The translations under genes and the position numbers were made by a program. Below are positions 35,930 through 43,839 of a DNA stretch of 64,000 nucleotides, in pieces. Below the pieces are notes generated by a model. The model worked only from the letters and a program-made list of their open reading frames with translations, did not search any database and was not told where the DNA came from. Numbering within the stretch: position 1 is the first letter of the stretch; each line of letters starts with the position of its first letter. The stretch comes from Micromonospora sp. PLK6-60 (GTDB lineage: Bacteria; Actinomycetota; Actinomycetes; Mycobacteriales; Micromonosporaceae). The stretch is taken from positions 62,001 to 126,000 of the forward strand of contig NZ_JAIOAA010000014.1 in NCBI RefSeq assembly GCF_019890675.1, given 5' to 3'.

Positions 35930-36898
35930 ATGCGCAAGCAGATGGAAGGCGACAACCAGCGGCGCCGGGCCCTGGCCCGGGAGGCCCGCGAGCGTGGGCG
36001 GCGGGCCAGCGAGACCCGCGCCAGCCTGAGCGCCACCAAGCAGCCCACCCATCTCGACCAGGGCAAGCGGGCCGGACCGCCGCCCGCCGGCCAGCGCAAG
36101 CCGGACAGCACGCGAGGTGGCCCCGCGCCGCCCGCGGTGGCGTCCCGCGCGCCCGCCTGGCCCCGGCCGGATCCCGCCCCGGGGGCGCCCACCATGAGCT
36201 ACCGGGAACTCGTGGACGACGTCGGCCGCCGGGCCGGGGTGGACTTCTTCACCGCCAAGGTGGCGGCGGAGGCGACCGTGCTGACCCTGGCCTGGGCGCT
36301 GGACGAGGCGGCCCGCGAGCGACTGCTCGAGGCGGTGCCGATGAAGCTGCACGACGTGGTGCCGGTCGACGGCGTGGGCCGGCACGAGGACCTGCCGGGC
36401 TTCCTGGCCGAGGTCGGTCGGCGCAGCCGGCTCACCCCGGAACAGGCGCGCTACCAGGCCCAGGCCACCCTCGCCGCGCTGGCCGAGCGGGACGCCGACC
36501 TGGTGGCCTCGCTGGACGTGCCCGACGGGCTGCGCGACCTGGTGGCGTCCCCGCCGGTCGGCGGCGGGCTGGTCGGCGCGAGCACGTCGTCCGCGCCGCT
36601 GAGCGAGGCGGAGCTGCGCGTGGCGCTCGCCCGGCTGCCGTACTGGTCCAGCGACCGCCGCTCGCTGGTGCGGACCGTCGAGCTGCCGGCGGAGAACCTC
36701 GACCGGGTCCTGGACCGGGTCGACCGGCTCCGCGACGAGACGGGCCGGGCACCGCAGATCGGCCGGCCGACCGCCGACACGGCGGTGCTCACCGTACGCA
36801 GCAGCCGGGCCGACGCGGTCACCGCGCGCGACGTGGACCTCGCCGGCCGGGTGGACGACGCCGTCGACGAGGCCGGCGCCGGGATGAACGCCGGCTGA
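35930..36898 (+). CDS. DUF2267 domain fused to a degenerate pterin-carbinolamine-dehydratase-like domain
   Basis: 322 residues from ATG 35930, with GAGGTG upstream. Residues 1-90 are basic and disordered (MRKQMEGDNQRRRALAREAR). Residues about 90-205 match DUF2267: MSYRELVDDVGRRAGVDFFTAKVAAEATVLTLAWALDEAARERLLEAVPMKL and QAQATLAALAER, ending ASLDVPDGLRDLV. Residues about 225-315 look like 4a-hydroxytetrahydrobiopterin dehydratase (LSEAELRVALARLPYWSSDRRSLVRTVELP, then VTARDVDLAGRVDD), but the active-site HHP is absent (the equivalent stretch reads RAPQIGRP). So the last domain is probably not catalytic. Function unknown. A second DUF2267 gene lies at 48880. Confidence 0.8.
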   Translation: MRKQMEGDNQRRRALAREARERGRRASETRASLSATKQPTHLDQGKRAGPPPAGQRKPDSTRGGPAPPAVASRAPAWPRPDPAPGAPTMSYRELVDDVGRRAGVDFFTAKVAAEATVLTLAWALDEAARERLLEAVPMKLHDVVPVDGVGRHEDLPGFLAEVGRRSRLTPEQARYQAQATLAALAERDADLVASLDVPDGLRDLVASPPVGGGLVGASTSSAPLSEAELRVALARLPYWSSDRRSLVRTVELPAENLDRVLDRVDRLRDETGRAPQIGRPTADTAVLTVRSSRADAVTARDVDLAGRVDDAVDEAGAGMNAG

Positions 36899-36958
36899 CC
36901 GGCACCACCCGGGCCCGTTCGCGGTGACATCCGCGGGCGGGCCCGGGCCGGCCCGCGC

Positions 36959-36964
36959 TACCGT
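36959..36964 (+). promoter_or_regulatory. -10 element (TACCGT), leaderless-type promoter
   Basis: TANNNT hexamer exactly 7 nt upstream of GTG 36972. No Shine-Dalgarno is seen. Confidence 0.5.
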
Positions 36965-36971
36965 GCGGCCC

Positions 36972-37775
36972 GTGCCCACCGCAGACGACGCGCCCGAACT
37001 GGTTGCCGACCCCCGCCGGCGCACCGGTCGCACCCTGCTCGCCGGGGGCGTCGCCCAGTCGTACGTGGACGTCGCCGATTCCCGCCACCTGCACTTCGAG
37101 TACGTACGCCGGATGGCGCGGCTGCTCGACCTGGCGGCCCCGCCCGGCGCCCCGCTGACCGCGCTGCACCTCGGCGGCGGCGCGCTGACCCTGCCCCGCT
37201 ACCTCGCCGCCACCCGGCCCGGCTCGGCGCAGACCGTCATCGAGCGGGACCCCCGGGTGGTGGAGCTGGTCCGCCGCGAGCTGCCGCCGCTGCCCGCCGA
37301 GGTACGCGTCGAGGTCGCCGACGCCCGCGCCGCGGTCACCGCGGCCGCCCCCGGCCGGTACGACGTGGTGCTCGCCGACGTCTACCGGGCGGCCCAGATG
37401 CCGCCGCAGGTGGCCGCGGTCGAGTTCGTGACCGAGGTGGCCCGGGTGCTCCGGCCGGACGGCGTCTACCTGGTGAACGTCACCGACCTGCCGCCGCTGG
37501 TCTTCAGCCGCGGCCAGGTCGCCACGCTGCGGGCCGTCTTCGGCGACGTCTGCCTGGTCGCCGACCGGCGGATGGTGCGCGGCCGGCGCTACGGCAACGT
37601 GGTGCTGGCCGCCGCGGCGCGTCCGGGGCGGCTGCCGGTGTCCCGCCTCGCCGCCCGGGTCGCCCGGGACCCGGTGCCCGGCGCGGTGCTGCACGCCGCG
37701 ACCCTGGACGGTTTCGTCGCCGGCGCCCGCCCGGCCACCGACGCCGGCCTCGGCACCGACCTGCCGCCGGCGTGA
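36972..37775 (+). CDS. Spermidine-synthase-like methyltransferase-fold protein
   Basis: 267 residues from GTG 36972; the start is supported by the leaderless promoter. Rossmann-fold signatures are ALHLGGGALTLPRYLAATRPGSAQTVIERDPRVVELVRRE, VEVADARAAVTAAAPGRYDVVLADVYRAAQMPP and VLRPDGVYLVNVTD. These match the polyamine aminopropyltransferase family, where G-G-G---R and a D---Y motif bind the donor. Stand-alone actinobacterial members often lack proven spermidine synthase activity, so the exact reaction is open. Cytosolic. Confidence 0.8.
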   Translation: MPTADDAPELVADPRRRTGRTLLAGGVAQSYVDVADSRHLHFEYVRRMARLLDLAAPPGAPLTALHLGGGALTLPRYLAATRPGSAQTVIERDPRVVELVRRELPPLPAEVRVEVADARAAVTAAAPGRYDVVLADVYRAAQMPPQVAAVEFVTEVARVLRPDGVYLVNVTDLPPLVFSRGQVATLRAVFGDVCLVADRRMVRGRRYGNVVLAAAARPGRLPVSRLAARVARDPVPGAVLHAATLDGFVAGARPATDAGLGTDLPPA

Positions 37776-37834
37776 GCGTCCCGACGGGCCGGCGTCCGGG
37801 GTTTCCGGGCAGGTGCGCGGGGTAGCCGCGCCGG

Positions 37835-38920
37835 ATGAGGGACGGCGACGACCGGCGTACGGCCCGGCGGGCGATGATCGTCATCGGCCTGCTGCTGGCC
37901 ACCGTCGCCGGCCTGGCGCTGGTCTGGCTGACCCGGCGGGTGCTGGGCTGGCTGGTGCTGGCCGCGTTCTTCGCGGTCGCGCTGAAACCGGCGGTGGACG
38001 CGCTGCAACGCCGGCTGGTCCGCCGGCGGGCGCTGGCCACCCTGCTGGTCTTCGTGGCCGCCTTCACCCTGCTGGCCGCGCTGGGCGCCGGCATCGTGCT
38101 GCCCCTGCTGGACGAGGTGGGCCGGTTCGTCGACCGGGCGCCGGAGGTGTACCGGGAGGCCCGGGCGGGACGCGGGCCGGTCGGCGAGGTGTTGGCGCGG
38201 CTGGGGATACGCGGCTACGTGACCTCGCACCCCGAGCAGCTGCGGCGCTACAGCGACCAGCTGCGCCAGCCGGCGGCGGGGGTGGTCCGGGGCGTGCTCA
38301 GCACGCTCGCCGGGCTGCTCACGGTGGTTGTGCTGGCGTACCTGATGGTGCTGGAGGCCCCGAAGATCATCCGGACGACGCTGGCCCTGGTGGGCGACGG
38401 CCCGGCCGCCCGGCTGCGGCGCATCGGGCGGGAGTGCTCCCGCACGGTCACCGGCTACCTGAGCGGGAACCTGCTGATCAGCGTGATCTGCGGGGTGCTC
38501 ACCTTCGTGGTGCTGGTGCTCAGCGGCGTCCCGTTCGCCGGGGTGATCGCCCTGCTGGTCGCGATCGCCGACCTTATCCCGCTGGTCGGGGCGACCCTGG
38601 GGGCGATCATCGCGGGCGGGGCCGGGTTCCTGCACTCCCCCACCGCGGGCATCGTGGTGCTGGTCTTCTTCGTGGTCTACCAGCAGGTGGAGAACCACCT
38701 GCTGCAACCGGTCATCATGGGCCGCGCGGTGCGGCTCAACCCGCTGACCGTGCTGGTCAGCGTGCTGCTCGCGGTCGAGCTGGCCGGCCTGCTCGGGGCG
38801 CTGCTGGCCGTCCCGGCGGCGGGCGTGGCGCAGGTGCTGCTGCGCGAGTTCGTCCCGGCCCGGCGGCGGCGACCGCCCCCGCCCGCCGGCCGGTCAGCCG
38901 CGCCGGATGACCTCGGGTGA
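37835..38920 (+). CDS. AI-2E family (PerM-like) membrane transporter
   Basis: 361 residues, with about eight membrane helices: MIVIGLLLATVAGLALVWLT, VLGWLVLAAFFAVALKPAVDAL and ATLLVFVAAFTLLAALGAGIVLPLL, then a soluble loop (about 100-150), then further helices including VAIADLIPLVGATLGAIIAGG and VVYQQVENHLLQPVIMGRAVRLNPLTVLVS. The last stretch is the family signature (QQ-ENN-L-P-IMG--V-L-P). Members export small molecules or exchange Na+ and H+; the substrate is not predictable. Its end overlaps the end of the convergent NDH-2-like gene by 27 bp. Confidence 0.93.
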   Translation: MRDGDDRRTARRAMIVIGLLLATVAGLALVWLTRRVLGWLVLAAFFAVALKPAVDALQRRLVRRRALATLLVFVAAFTLLAALGAGIVLPLLDEVGRFVDRAPEVYREARAGRGPVGEVLARLGIRGYVTSHPEQLRRYSDQLRQPAAGVVRGVLSTLAGLLTVVVLAYLMVLEAPKIIRTTLALVGDGPAARLRRIGRECSRTVTGYLSGNLLISVICGVLTFVVLVLSGVPFAGVIALLVAIADLIPLVGATLGAIIAGGAGFLHSPTAGIVVLVFFVVYQQVENHLLQPVIMGRAVRLNPLTVLVSVLLAVELAGLLGALLAVPAAGVAQVLLREFVPARRRRPPPPAGRSAAPDDLG

Positions 38921-40192
38921 CTCGCTCTCCAGCGGCACCGCGTGCGCCGGCACCAGGCCGAGCTGCACCGCGGGCCGGGTCAGGGCCGCGTCGAGCACCC
39001 AGTCCGCGCCGATCCGGGCCCGGTTCGCCGGCATGGCCAGCAGGTGGTAGCCGCGGGTCACCGCCTTGGCGGGCAGCCCGGACAGCGACAGCTTCAGCGG
39101 GTTCGCCGCCGCGTCCTTGCCGCCCAGGTCGACCACCCAGCCCAGGTCGTGGTGCTTGTACGGCTTGCGCCGGCCCTGGCCGTAGGAGGCGGCGATGTTG
39201 TGCGCGACGAGCTTGCCCTGCCGCTGCGCGTGCTGGGCGGTCATCGTGCAGATCTCGCCCGGCCGGGTCAGGTCCGGCACCGCGGCGGCGTCGCCGCAGG
39301 CGTACACCTCGGGATAGCCGGGCACGTTGAGGTACTCGTCGGTGACCAGGCGGCCCTTCTCGGTCCGCAGGCCGAGCTGGGCCACGAACGGGTCGGGGCG
39401 TACCCCGACGCACCAGGCCAGGGTGCAGGTCGGCACGTACTCGCCGTCGGTGAGCCGGACCCCGTCGGGGGTGGCCTCCGCGACCGAGGTGCCCATCCGC
39501 ACGTCGACGCCGCGGCGGCGCAGCACCCGGTCGGCGGTGATGGACATCCGCTGGTCGAGCTCGGGCAGCACCCGGGACGCCACGTCGAGCAGCATCCAGC
39601 GGGGCCGTACGGTCAGCCGGGGGCGCTGGGCGGCCAGCGCGTCGGTGAACAGCTGCCCGTGCGCGGCGACCTCCGTCCCGGTGTAGCCGGCGCCGACCAC
39701 CACGAAGGTGGACCGGGCCCGCTGCTCGGCCGGGTCCTCGGCCTGCTCGGCCAGCTCGATCTGCCGGACCACGTGGTCGTGCAGGTACAGCGCCTCGGGC
39801 AGGCCACGGAAGCCGTGCGCGTACTCGGTCACGCCGGGGATGGGCAGCAGCTTGTTGACGCTGCCCACCGCCAGCACCAGCCGGTCGTAGGCGAGCTGGT
39901 TGCGGTCGCCCTCGGGCTGGGTGAAGCCGACCCAGCGGTTCTGCAGGTCGACCCGGTCCGCCTCGCCGATCACCACCCGGACCCCGTCGAGGGTGCCGGA
40001 CAGCGGCACCGAGATCCGGGTCGGTTCCACCACCCCGGCCGCCACCTCGGGCAGCAGCGGCAGGTAGAGGAAGTAGTCGGTCGTGTTCAGCAGCACGATC
40101 TCGGCCCGCTCGCCGGCGAGCCGGTGCAACGTCTTCGCCGCGTGGTAACCGGCGAATCCGGCCCCCACGATCACCACCCGAGGTTTCGTCAT
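38894..40192 (-). CDS. NDH-2-type NAD(P)H:quinone oxidoreductase
   Basis: 432 residues from ATG 40192. FAD-binding N-terminus KPRVVIVGAGFAGYHAAKTL, then YFLYLPLLPEVAAGVVEP (quinone-side region), a second Rossmann motif FVVVGAGYTGTEVAAHGQL for NAD(P)H, and the FAD-contacting VYACGDAAAVPDLTRPGEICTMTAQHAQRQGKLVAHNIAA. The C-terminal region has PYKHHDLGWVVDLGGKDAAANPLKLSLSGLPAKAVTRGYHL, a membrane-surface helix pattern. It would pass electrons from NADH to menaquinone without pumping protons. The family also includes FAD-dependent ferredoxin reductases; the fit to NDH-2 is better. Confidence 0.92.
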   Translation of the reverse strand: MTKPRVVIVGAGFAGYHAAKTLHRLAGERAEIVLLNTTDYFLYLPLLPEVAAGVVEPTRISVPLSGTLDGVRVVIGEADRVDLQNRWVGFTQPEGDRNQLAYDRLVLAVGSVNKLLPIPGVTEYAHGFRGLPEALYLHDHVVRQIELAEQAEDPAEQRARSTFVVVGAGYTGTEVAAHGQLFTDALAAQRPRLTVRPRWMLLDVASRVLPELDQRMSITADRVLRRRGVDVRMGTSVAEATPDGVRLTDGEYVPTCTLAWCVGVRPDPFVAQLGLRTEKGRLVTDEYLNVPGYPEVYACGDAAAVPDLTRPGEICTMTAQHAQRQGKLVAHNIAASYGQGRRKPYKHHDLGWVVDLGGKDAAANPLKLSLSGLPAKAVTRGYHLLAMPANRARIGADWVLDAALTRPAVQLGLVPAHAVPLESESPEVIRRG

Positions 40193-40293
40193 GTGCGTTG
40201 CCGTTCCCACCCGCACGCCCGACAAACGCGGGCACGCCGGGATTCACCGGCGTTGATATGGACAACCGGCATCGAATGTGGTGAGGATGCTTC

Positions 40294-41742
40294 ATGGGAG
40301 CAGACGAGACGACCGGGGCACGCCCCACCGGGCCCAGCCGCCGGACCTTCCTGACCGCCTCCGCAGCGGCCACCGCCGCCGCCGTCGCCACCCCGGTGGC
40401 CGCCACCCCGGCCGCCGCCGCGCAGACCACCGCCCCACCCGGCCCCGGCCGACCGATCACCCCGCAGCCGCCGGACCGCGAGCTGCGCGCGCTGCTGCGC
40501 GAGATCGACCGGCACCGGATCGAGGCCACCGTGCGCCGGCTGGCCGCCTTCGGCACCCGGCACACCCTCTCCGACCAGGACGACCCGGAGCGCGGCATCG
40601 GCGCCGCCCGGGACTGGATCCACCAGCGACTGACCGGGTACGCCGCCGCCTCCGGCGGGCGGATGACGGTGCAGCTCCAGTCGTACGTCCAGCAGCCCGC
40701 GTCCCGGATCCCGGTCGCCACCCGGATCACCAACGTGGTCGCCACCCTGCGCGGCGACACCGCGCCCGAGCGGGTGTACGTCGTCACCGGGCACTACGAC
40801 TCCCGGGCGACCGACGTGCTGGACGCGGTCAGCGACGCGCCCGGCGCCGACGACGACGCCTCCGGCGTGGCGGTGCTGATGGAGCTGGCCCGGGTGCTGG
40901 CCACCCGGCGCACCGAGGCGACGATCGTCTTCGCCGCGGTGGCCGGCGAGGAGCAGGGCCTGTACGGCTCGACGTACCTGGCCGGGCAGCTCAAGGCGGC
41001 CGGCGTGGACGTGCAGGGCATGTTCAGCAACGACATCGTGGGCTCGTCCACCGCCGACGACGGCACCCGCGACCCGCGGCTGGTCCGCCTCTTCGCCGAG
41101 GGGGTGCCGACGGCCGAGACCCCGGCGGAGGCGAGCACCCGGCAGTCGGTCGGCGGCGAGAACGACTCCCCGTCCCGGCAACTGGCCCGGTTCGTCACCG
41201 ACGTGGCCGACCACAGCCTCACCGACATGCGGGTCCGGGTGATCTACCGGCGGGACCGCTACCTGCGGGGCAGCGACCACATCCCGTTCCTCCAGCAGGG
41301 CTGGCCGGCCGGCCGGTTCACCGAGCCCAACGAGGACTTCGCCCACCAGCACCAGGACGTCCGGGTGGTCGACGGCAAGCAGTACGGGGACCTGCCGGAG
41401 TTCTGCGACTTCGACTACATCACCCGGGTGGCCCGGGTGAACGGCGCGGCCCTGTGGTCGCTGGCCCAGGGCCCCGGCACACCGAAGGGGGTCGTCGTGG
41501 TCACCACCAACCTGACAAACGACACCACCCTGCGCTGGCGGCGCGGCGACGAGCCGGACCTGGCCGGCTACGAGGTGGTGTGGCGGGAGACCACGGCCGC
41601 GCAGTGGCAGCGGGTGATCGCCGTCGGCGACGTCACCGAGGCGACCGTCGACCTGTCCAAGGACAACGTCTTCTTCGGCGTACGCGCCGTCGACCGCGCC
41701 GGCCGCCGCAGCCCGGTCGCCTTCCCCCGCCCCGGCAGCTGA
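40294..41742 (+). CDS. Tat-exported M28-family zinc peptidase
   Basis: 482 residues from ATG 40294, with GTGAGGA upstream. The Tat signal is SRRTFLTASAAATAAAVATPVAA with AAA cleavage near residue 42. The M28 catalytic domain has VTGHYDSRAT (zinc His), GADDDASGVAVLMELARVL (bridging Asp), AGEEQGLYGS (general-base Glu and zinc Glu), MFSNDIVGS (zinc Asp) and GSDHIPFLQQGWPA (zinc His), so all ligands are present. A C-terminal fibronectin-like domain (NLTNDTTLRWRRGDEPDLAGYEVVWRET) may bind the wall or polymer. It is probably an extracellular aminopeptidase. Followed directly by a perfect palindrome. Confidence 0.93.
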   Translation: MGADETTGARPTGPSRRTFLTASAAATAAAVATPVAATPAAAAQTTAPPGPGRPITPQPPDRELRALLREIDRHRIEATVRRLAAFGTRHTLSDQDDPERGIGAARDWIHQRLTGYAAASGGRMTVQLQSYVQQPASRIPVATRITNVVATLRGDTAPERVYVVTGHYDSRATDVLDAVSDAPGADDDASGVAVLMELARVLATRRTEATIVFAAVAGEEQGLYGSTYLAGQLKAAGVDVQGMFSNDIVGSSTADDGTRDPRLVRLFAEGVPTAETPAEASTRQSVGGENDSPSRQLARFVTDVADHSLTDMRVRVIYRRDRYLRGSDHIPFLQQGWPAGRFTEPNEDFAHQHQDVRVVDGKQYGDLPEFCDFDYITRVARVNGAALWSLAQGPGTPKGVVVVTTNLTNDTTLRWRRGDEPDLAGYEVVWRETTAAQWQRVIAVGDVTEATVDLSKDNVFFGVRAVDRAGRRSPVAFPRPGS

Positions 41743-41745
41743 GGT

Positions 41746-41799
41746 GTAAGGAGGGGCCCCTTATTAACAGACGTCTGTTAATAAGGGGCCCCTCCTTAC
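41746..41799. terminator. 54-bp perfect palindrome, terminator-like
   Basis: The left half GTAAGGAGGGGCCCCTTATT... mirrors exactly around 41772/41773 (central GACGTC). It starts 3 nt after the peptidase stop. As RNA it forms a 25-bp or longer stem with almost no loop. Same family as 13091-13148 and 13362-13421 but without any mismatch. Confidence 0.85.
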
Positions 41800-41849
41800 C
41801 CGCCGAAGGCGGTAGCTTTAGCGGGTTCCGCAACGATCGGAGGATGATC

Positions 41850-41915
41850 ATGGGTACGGCTGCTCTCGGCACGATGTCGGCCTCCGCTTCGTCGCGGGTG
41901 ATCCCGGTCCGCTGA
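41850..41915 (+). CDS. Leader peptide 1 (21 aa) upstream of the MFS gene
   Basis: ATG 41850 with a strong GGAGG site at 41839-41843; it encodes MGTAALGTMSASASSRVIPVR and stops at 41913-41915. A TAGCTT -10-like hexamer lies at 41813-41818. It is directly followed by a GC hairpin (CCCCCGG 41917-41923 / CCGGGGG 41938-41944). A short ORF with a better ribosome site than its neighbour, placed between a promoter and a hairpin ahead of a drug-efflux-type gene, fits ribosome-mediated attenuation. The Arg/Val/Ile/Pro-Val-Arg end may be the stalling site (inference). Confidence 0.6.
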   Translation: MGTAALGTMSASASSRVIPVR

Positions 41916-41966
41916 CCCCCCGGGCCGATCCGGCCCACCGGGGGCACCGCGCCCCTCGCCCGTCGC

Positions 41967-42036
41967 GAAGCGATGAAGTGACCCGCCGTCCGGGCGGGTC
42001 CTCCGTCCTGGCGTGACCACGCCACCACATCGCTTC
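41967..42036 (+). ncRNA. three-stem structured leader RNA before the MFS gene
   Basis: P1: GAAGCGATG 41967-41975 with CATCGCTTC 42028-42036, perfect 9 bp. Inside it are P2 GACCCGCC 41980-41987 / GGCGGGTC 41993-42000 (8 bp) and P3 TGGCG 42009-42013 / CGCCA 42020-42024. P1 ends 1 nt before the ribosome site GAGGGAG at 42038-42044. This is a three-way-junction layout, likely a regulatory leader. It matches no riboswitch class that I recognise. Confidence 0.6.
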
Positions 42037-42049
42037 CGAGGGAGTCCTC

Positions 42050-42121
42050 GTGTTTCCGCAGTTTCCGTGCGGGCGCCGCCGCGCGCCCGGACGTCGGCAC
42101 GTCCCCGGGCGGTCGGCATGA
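42050..42121 (+). CDS. Leader peptide 2 (23 aa), overlapping the MFS start
   Basis: GTG 42050 with strong GAGGGAG at 42038-42044; it encodes MFPQFPCGRRRAPGRRHVPG then RSA and stops at TGA 42119-42121, which overlaps ATG 42118 of the MFS gene (ATGA). The MFS start itself has no good ribosome site, so its translation probably depends on ribosomes finishing this ORF. The peptide is Arg- and Pro-rich, which could slow ribosomes. Confidence 0.6.
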   Translation: MFPQFPCGRRRAPGRRHVPGRSA

Positions 42122-43359
42122 CCGCCACCCGTACCGCCGGGAAGACCCGGCTCGGCCCCGATTTCCGCCGGCTGTGGACCGCCAACGCCGTGTCCAACCT
42201 CGGTGACGGCGTCACCCTGGTCGCCGGCCCGCTGCTGGTCGCCTCGATCTCGACCGAGCCCGCGGCGGTGGCCGCCGCGGCACTCGCCCCACAACTGCCC
42301 TGGCTGCTGTTCAGCCTGGTCAGCGGCGCGCTGGTGGACCGGCTCGACCGGCGGAAGCTGGTGGTCACGGTCAACCTGGCCCGGGGCGCGGTGCTCGGCG
42401 CGCTGGCGCTGGCCGTGGTCACCGGCACGGCCACCGTCCCGCTGATCTGCCTGGCGTTCTTCCTGACCGGGCTGGGCGAGACCCTGGCCGACACCGCGTC
42501 GGGCGCGCTGCTGCCCTCGGTGGTGCCGGCCGAGCAGTTGGAGCGGGCGAACAGCCGGCTCTTCGCCGCCTTCGTGGTGGGCAACCAGTTCGCCGCGAAG
42601 CCGCTCGGGGCGTACCTGTTCACCGTGGGGGTGGCGGTGCCGTTCGCGGTCGACGCCGGCAGCTTCGGGCTGGCCGCGCTGCTGGTGGCGCTGCTGCGCT
42701 GGCGGCCGGTGCCGGCCGCCGACCCGGCGGCGCCGCGGCCCGGCGGCGGGCGGCTGCGGTCGCTGGGCGCCGACGTGGCCGCCGGCCTGCGGGCGCTGTG
42801 GTCGGTGCCGACGCTGCGGGTGCTGGCGATCTGCATCGCGGTGATGAACGTGGCGTTCTGCGCCGCGTTCGCCGCCTTCGTGCTCTACGCCCGGCAGCGG
42901 CTCGGGCTGGGCGACGTCGGGTACGGCGTGCTGCTGACCGCCTCGGCGGTGGGCGGGCTCGCCGGGACCGTGCTGGCCACCCGGCTGCGGGCCCGGTTCG
43001 GCACCCCGACGCTGCTGCGGGCGGGGCTGCTGATCGAGGTCGGGTTGCAGCTGGTGCTGGCCACCACCCGGCAGCCCGGGGTGGCCGGGGCGGCGCTGGT
43101 GATCTGGGGCGGGCACGCCATGGTCTGGGGCGTCCTGGTGGTGTCGCTGCGCCAGCGGCTCGTCCCCGATCCGCTGCGCGGCCGGGTGGGCAGCGCCTAC
43201 GCGCTGGCCGACCTGGGCGGGGCGGCCGTCGGCACCGCGCTCGGCGGCCTGCTGGCCCAGGCCACCGGCGTCCTCACCGCCCCGTTCTGGGCCGCCGCGG
43301 CGGCCCTGACGGCGCTCACCGTCGCCGCCTGGCGCCCCCTGGGCCGCACCGACGGCTGA
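42118..43359 (+). CDS. MFS (DHA3-type) efflux transporter
   Basis: 413 residues from ATG 42118. Twelve hydrophobic helices; the first has GPDFRRLWTANAVSNLGDGVTLVAGPLLV, the typical DHA3 start (F-RLW---A-S-LGD). The loop 2-3 signature is GALVDRLDRRKLVV, then FLTGLGETLADTASGALLPSVVP, and the second half has LLTASAVGGLAGTVLATRLRARFG. Related proteins export macrolides and other drugs. ATG is chosen because it couples to leader ORF 2 and begins the conserved sequence; the in-frame upstream region is Arg/Pro-rich. Expression is probably controlled by the two leader ORFs and the RNA stems. Confidence 0.92.
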   Translation: MTATRTAGKTRLGPDFRRLWTANAVSNLGDGVTLVAGPLLVASISTEPAAVAAAALAPQLPWLLFSLVSGALVDRLDRRKLVVTVNLARGAVLGALALAVVTGTATVPLICLAFFLTGLGETLADTASGALLPSVVPAEQLERANSRLFAAFVVGNQFAAKPLGAYLFTVGVAVPFAVDAGSFGLAALLVALLRWRPVPAADPAAPRPGGGRLRSLGADVAAGLRALWSVPTLRVLAICIAVMNVAFCAAFAAFVLYARQRLGLGDVGYGVLLTASAVGGLAGTVLATRLRARFGTPTLLRAGLLIEVGLQLVLATTRQPGVAGAALVIWGGHAMVWGVLVVSLRQRLVPDPLRGRVGSAYALADLGGAAVGTALGGLLAQATGVLTAPFWAAAAALTALTVAAWRPLGRTDG

Positions 43360-43425
43360 TCCGCCGGCCAGCCCCGGGCCCGGTCACCGCACCCGGTGGC
43401 CGGGCCCCGGGCGCGGAGGTCCACC

Positions 43426-43500
43426 CGCCAATTGCCGCATCTCGCGCCGTCCCCGCGCCAGAACACCCCAGCCTGCCGCAACCCGCGCCAGCCCGCCCGG
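43426..43500. repeat. degenerate copy of the convergent-gene repeat family
   Basis: Contains TTGCCGCATCTCGCGCCGTC and CTGCCGCAACCCGCGCC, recognisable as decayed units of the ACATGCCGCATGTCGCGCC repeat. It lies between the convergent MFS and DUF6510 genes. Confidence 0.5.
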
Positions 43501-43529
43501 GCGCGCTCGCGCCAGGCCGCCCGGGCGGG

Positions 43530-43823
43530 CTAGAGGGGGCGAGGGTGTGGCTGGTCGAGTGGCATCGGTACCTGGAGGAAGGTGGTGCCGCGCAGGTCCA
43601 GCCAGGCCCGGTCGGGCGCGCGGACCAGCCGCAGCATCACCTGGTCGCAGGCCGGGCAGCGGCCGACCAGGCCGGGCGCCTGCGCGAAGACGTGCAGGCC
43701 GGCCATCGGGCCGACCATCCCGCACGACTCGCAGCGGCCGGTCGCGCTGCTCAGGTCGACGGCGAACAGCTCACGCAGCGGCCCGTCGAGCATGTTGCCG
43801 TCCACGTACGACATGTCGGTCAT
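43530..43823 (-). CDS. DUF6510-type zinc-ribbon protein
   Basis: 97 residues. YVDGNMLDGPLRELFAVDLSSATGRCESCG and GRCPACDQVMLRLVRAPDRAWLDLRGTTFLQV give two CxxC pairs (CESC, CPAC), a zinc ribbon. The family is small and found with flavin reductases and molybdopterin oxidoreductases in actinobacteria, as here: it follows the reductase gene by 16 bp on the same strand. Role unknown; an electron-transfer or assembly partner is possible. Start 43823 (ATG) or 43814 (ATG, MSYVDGN). Confidence 0.85.
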   Translation of the reverse strand: MTDMSYVDGNMLDGPLRELFAVDLSSATGRCESCGMVGPMAGLHVFAQAPGLVGRCPACDQVMLRLVRAPDRAWLDLRGTTFLQVPMPLDQPHPRPL

Positions 43824-43839
43824 CGGCTCTCCTCGCCGG

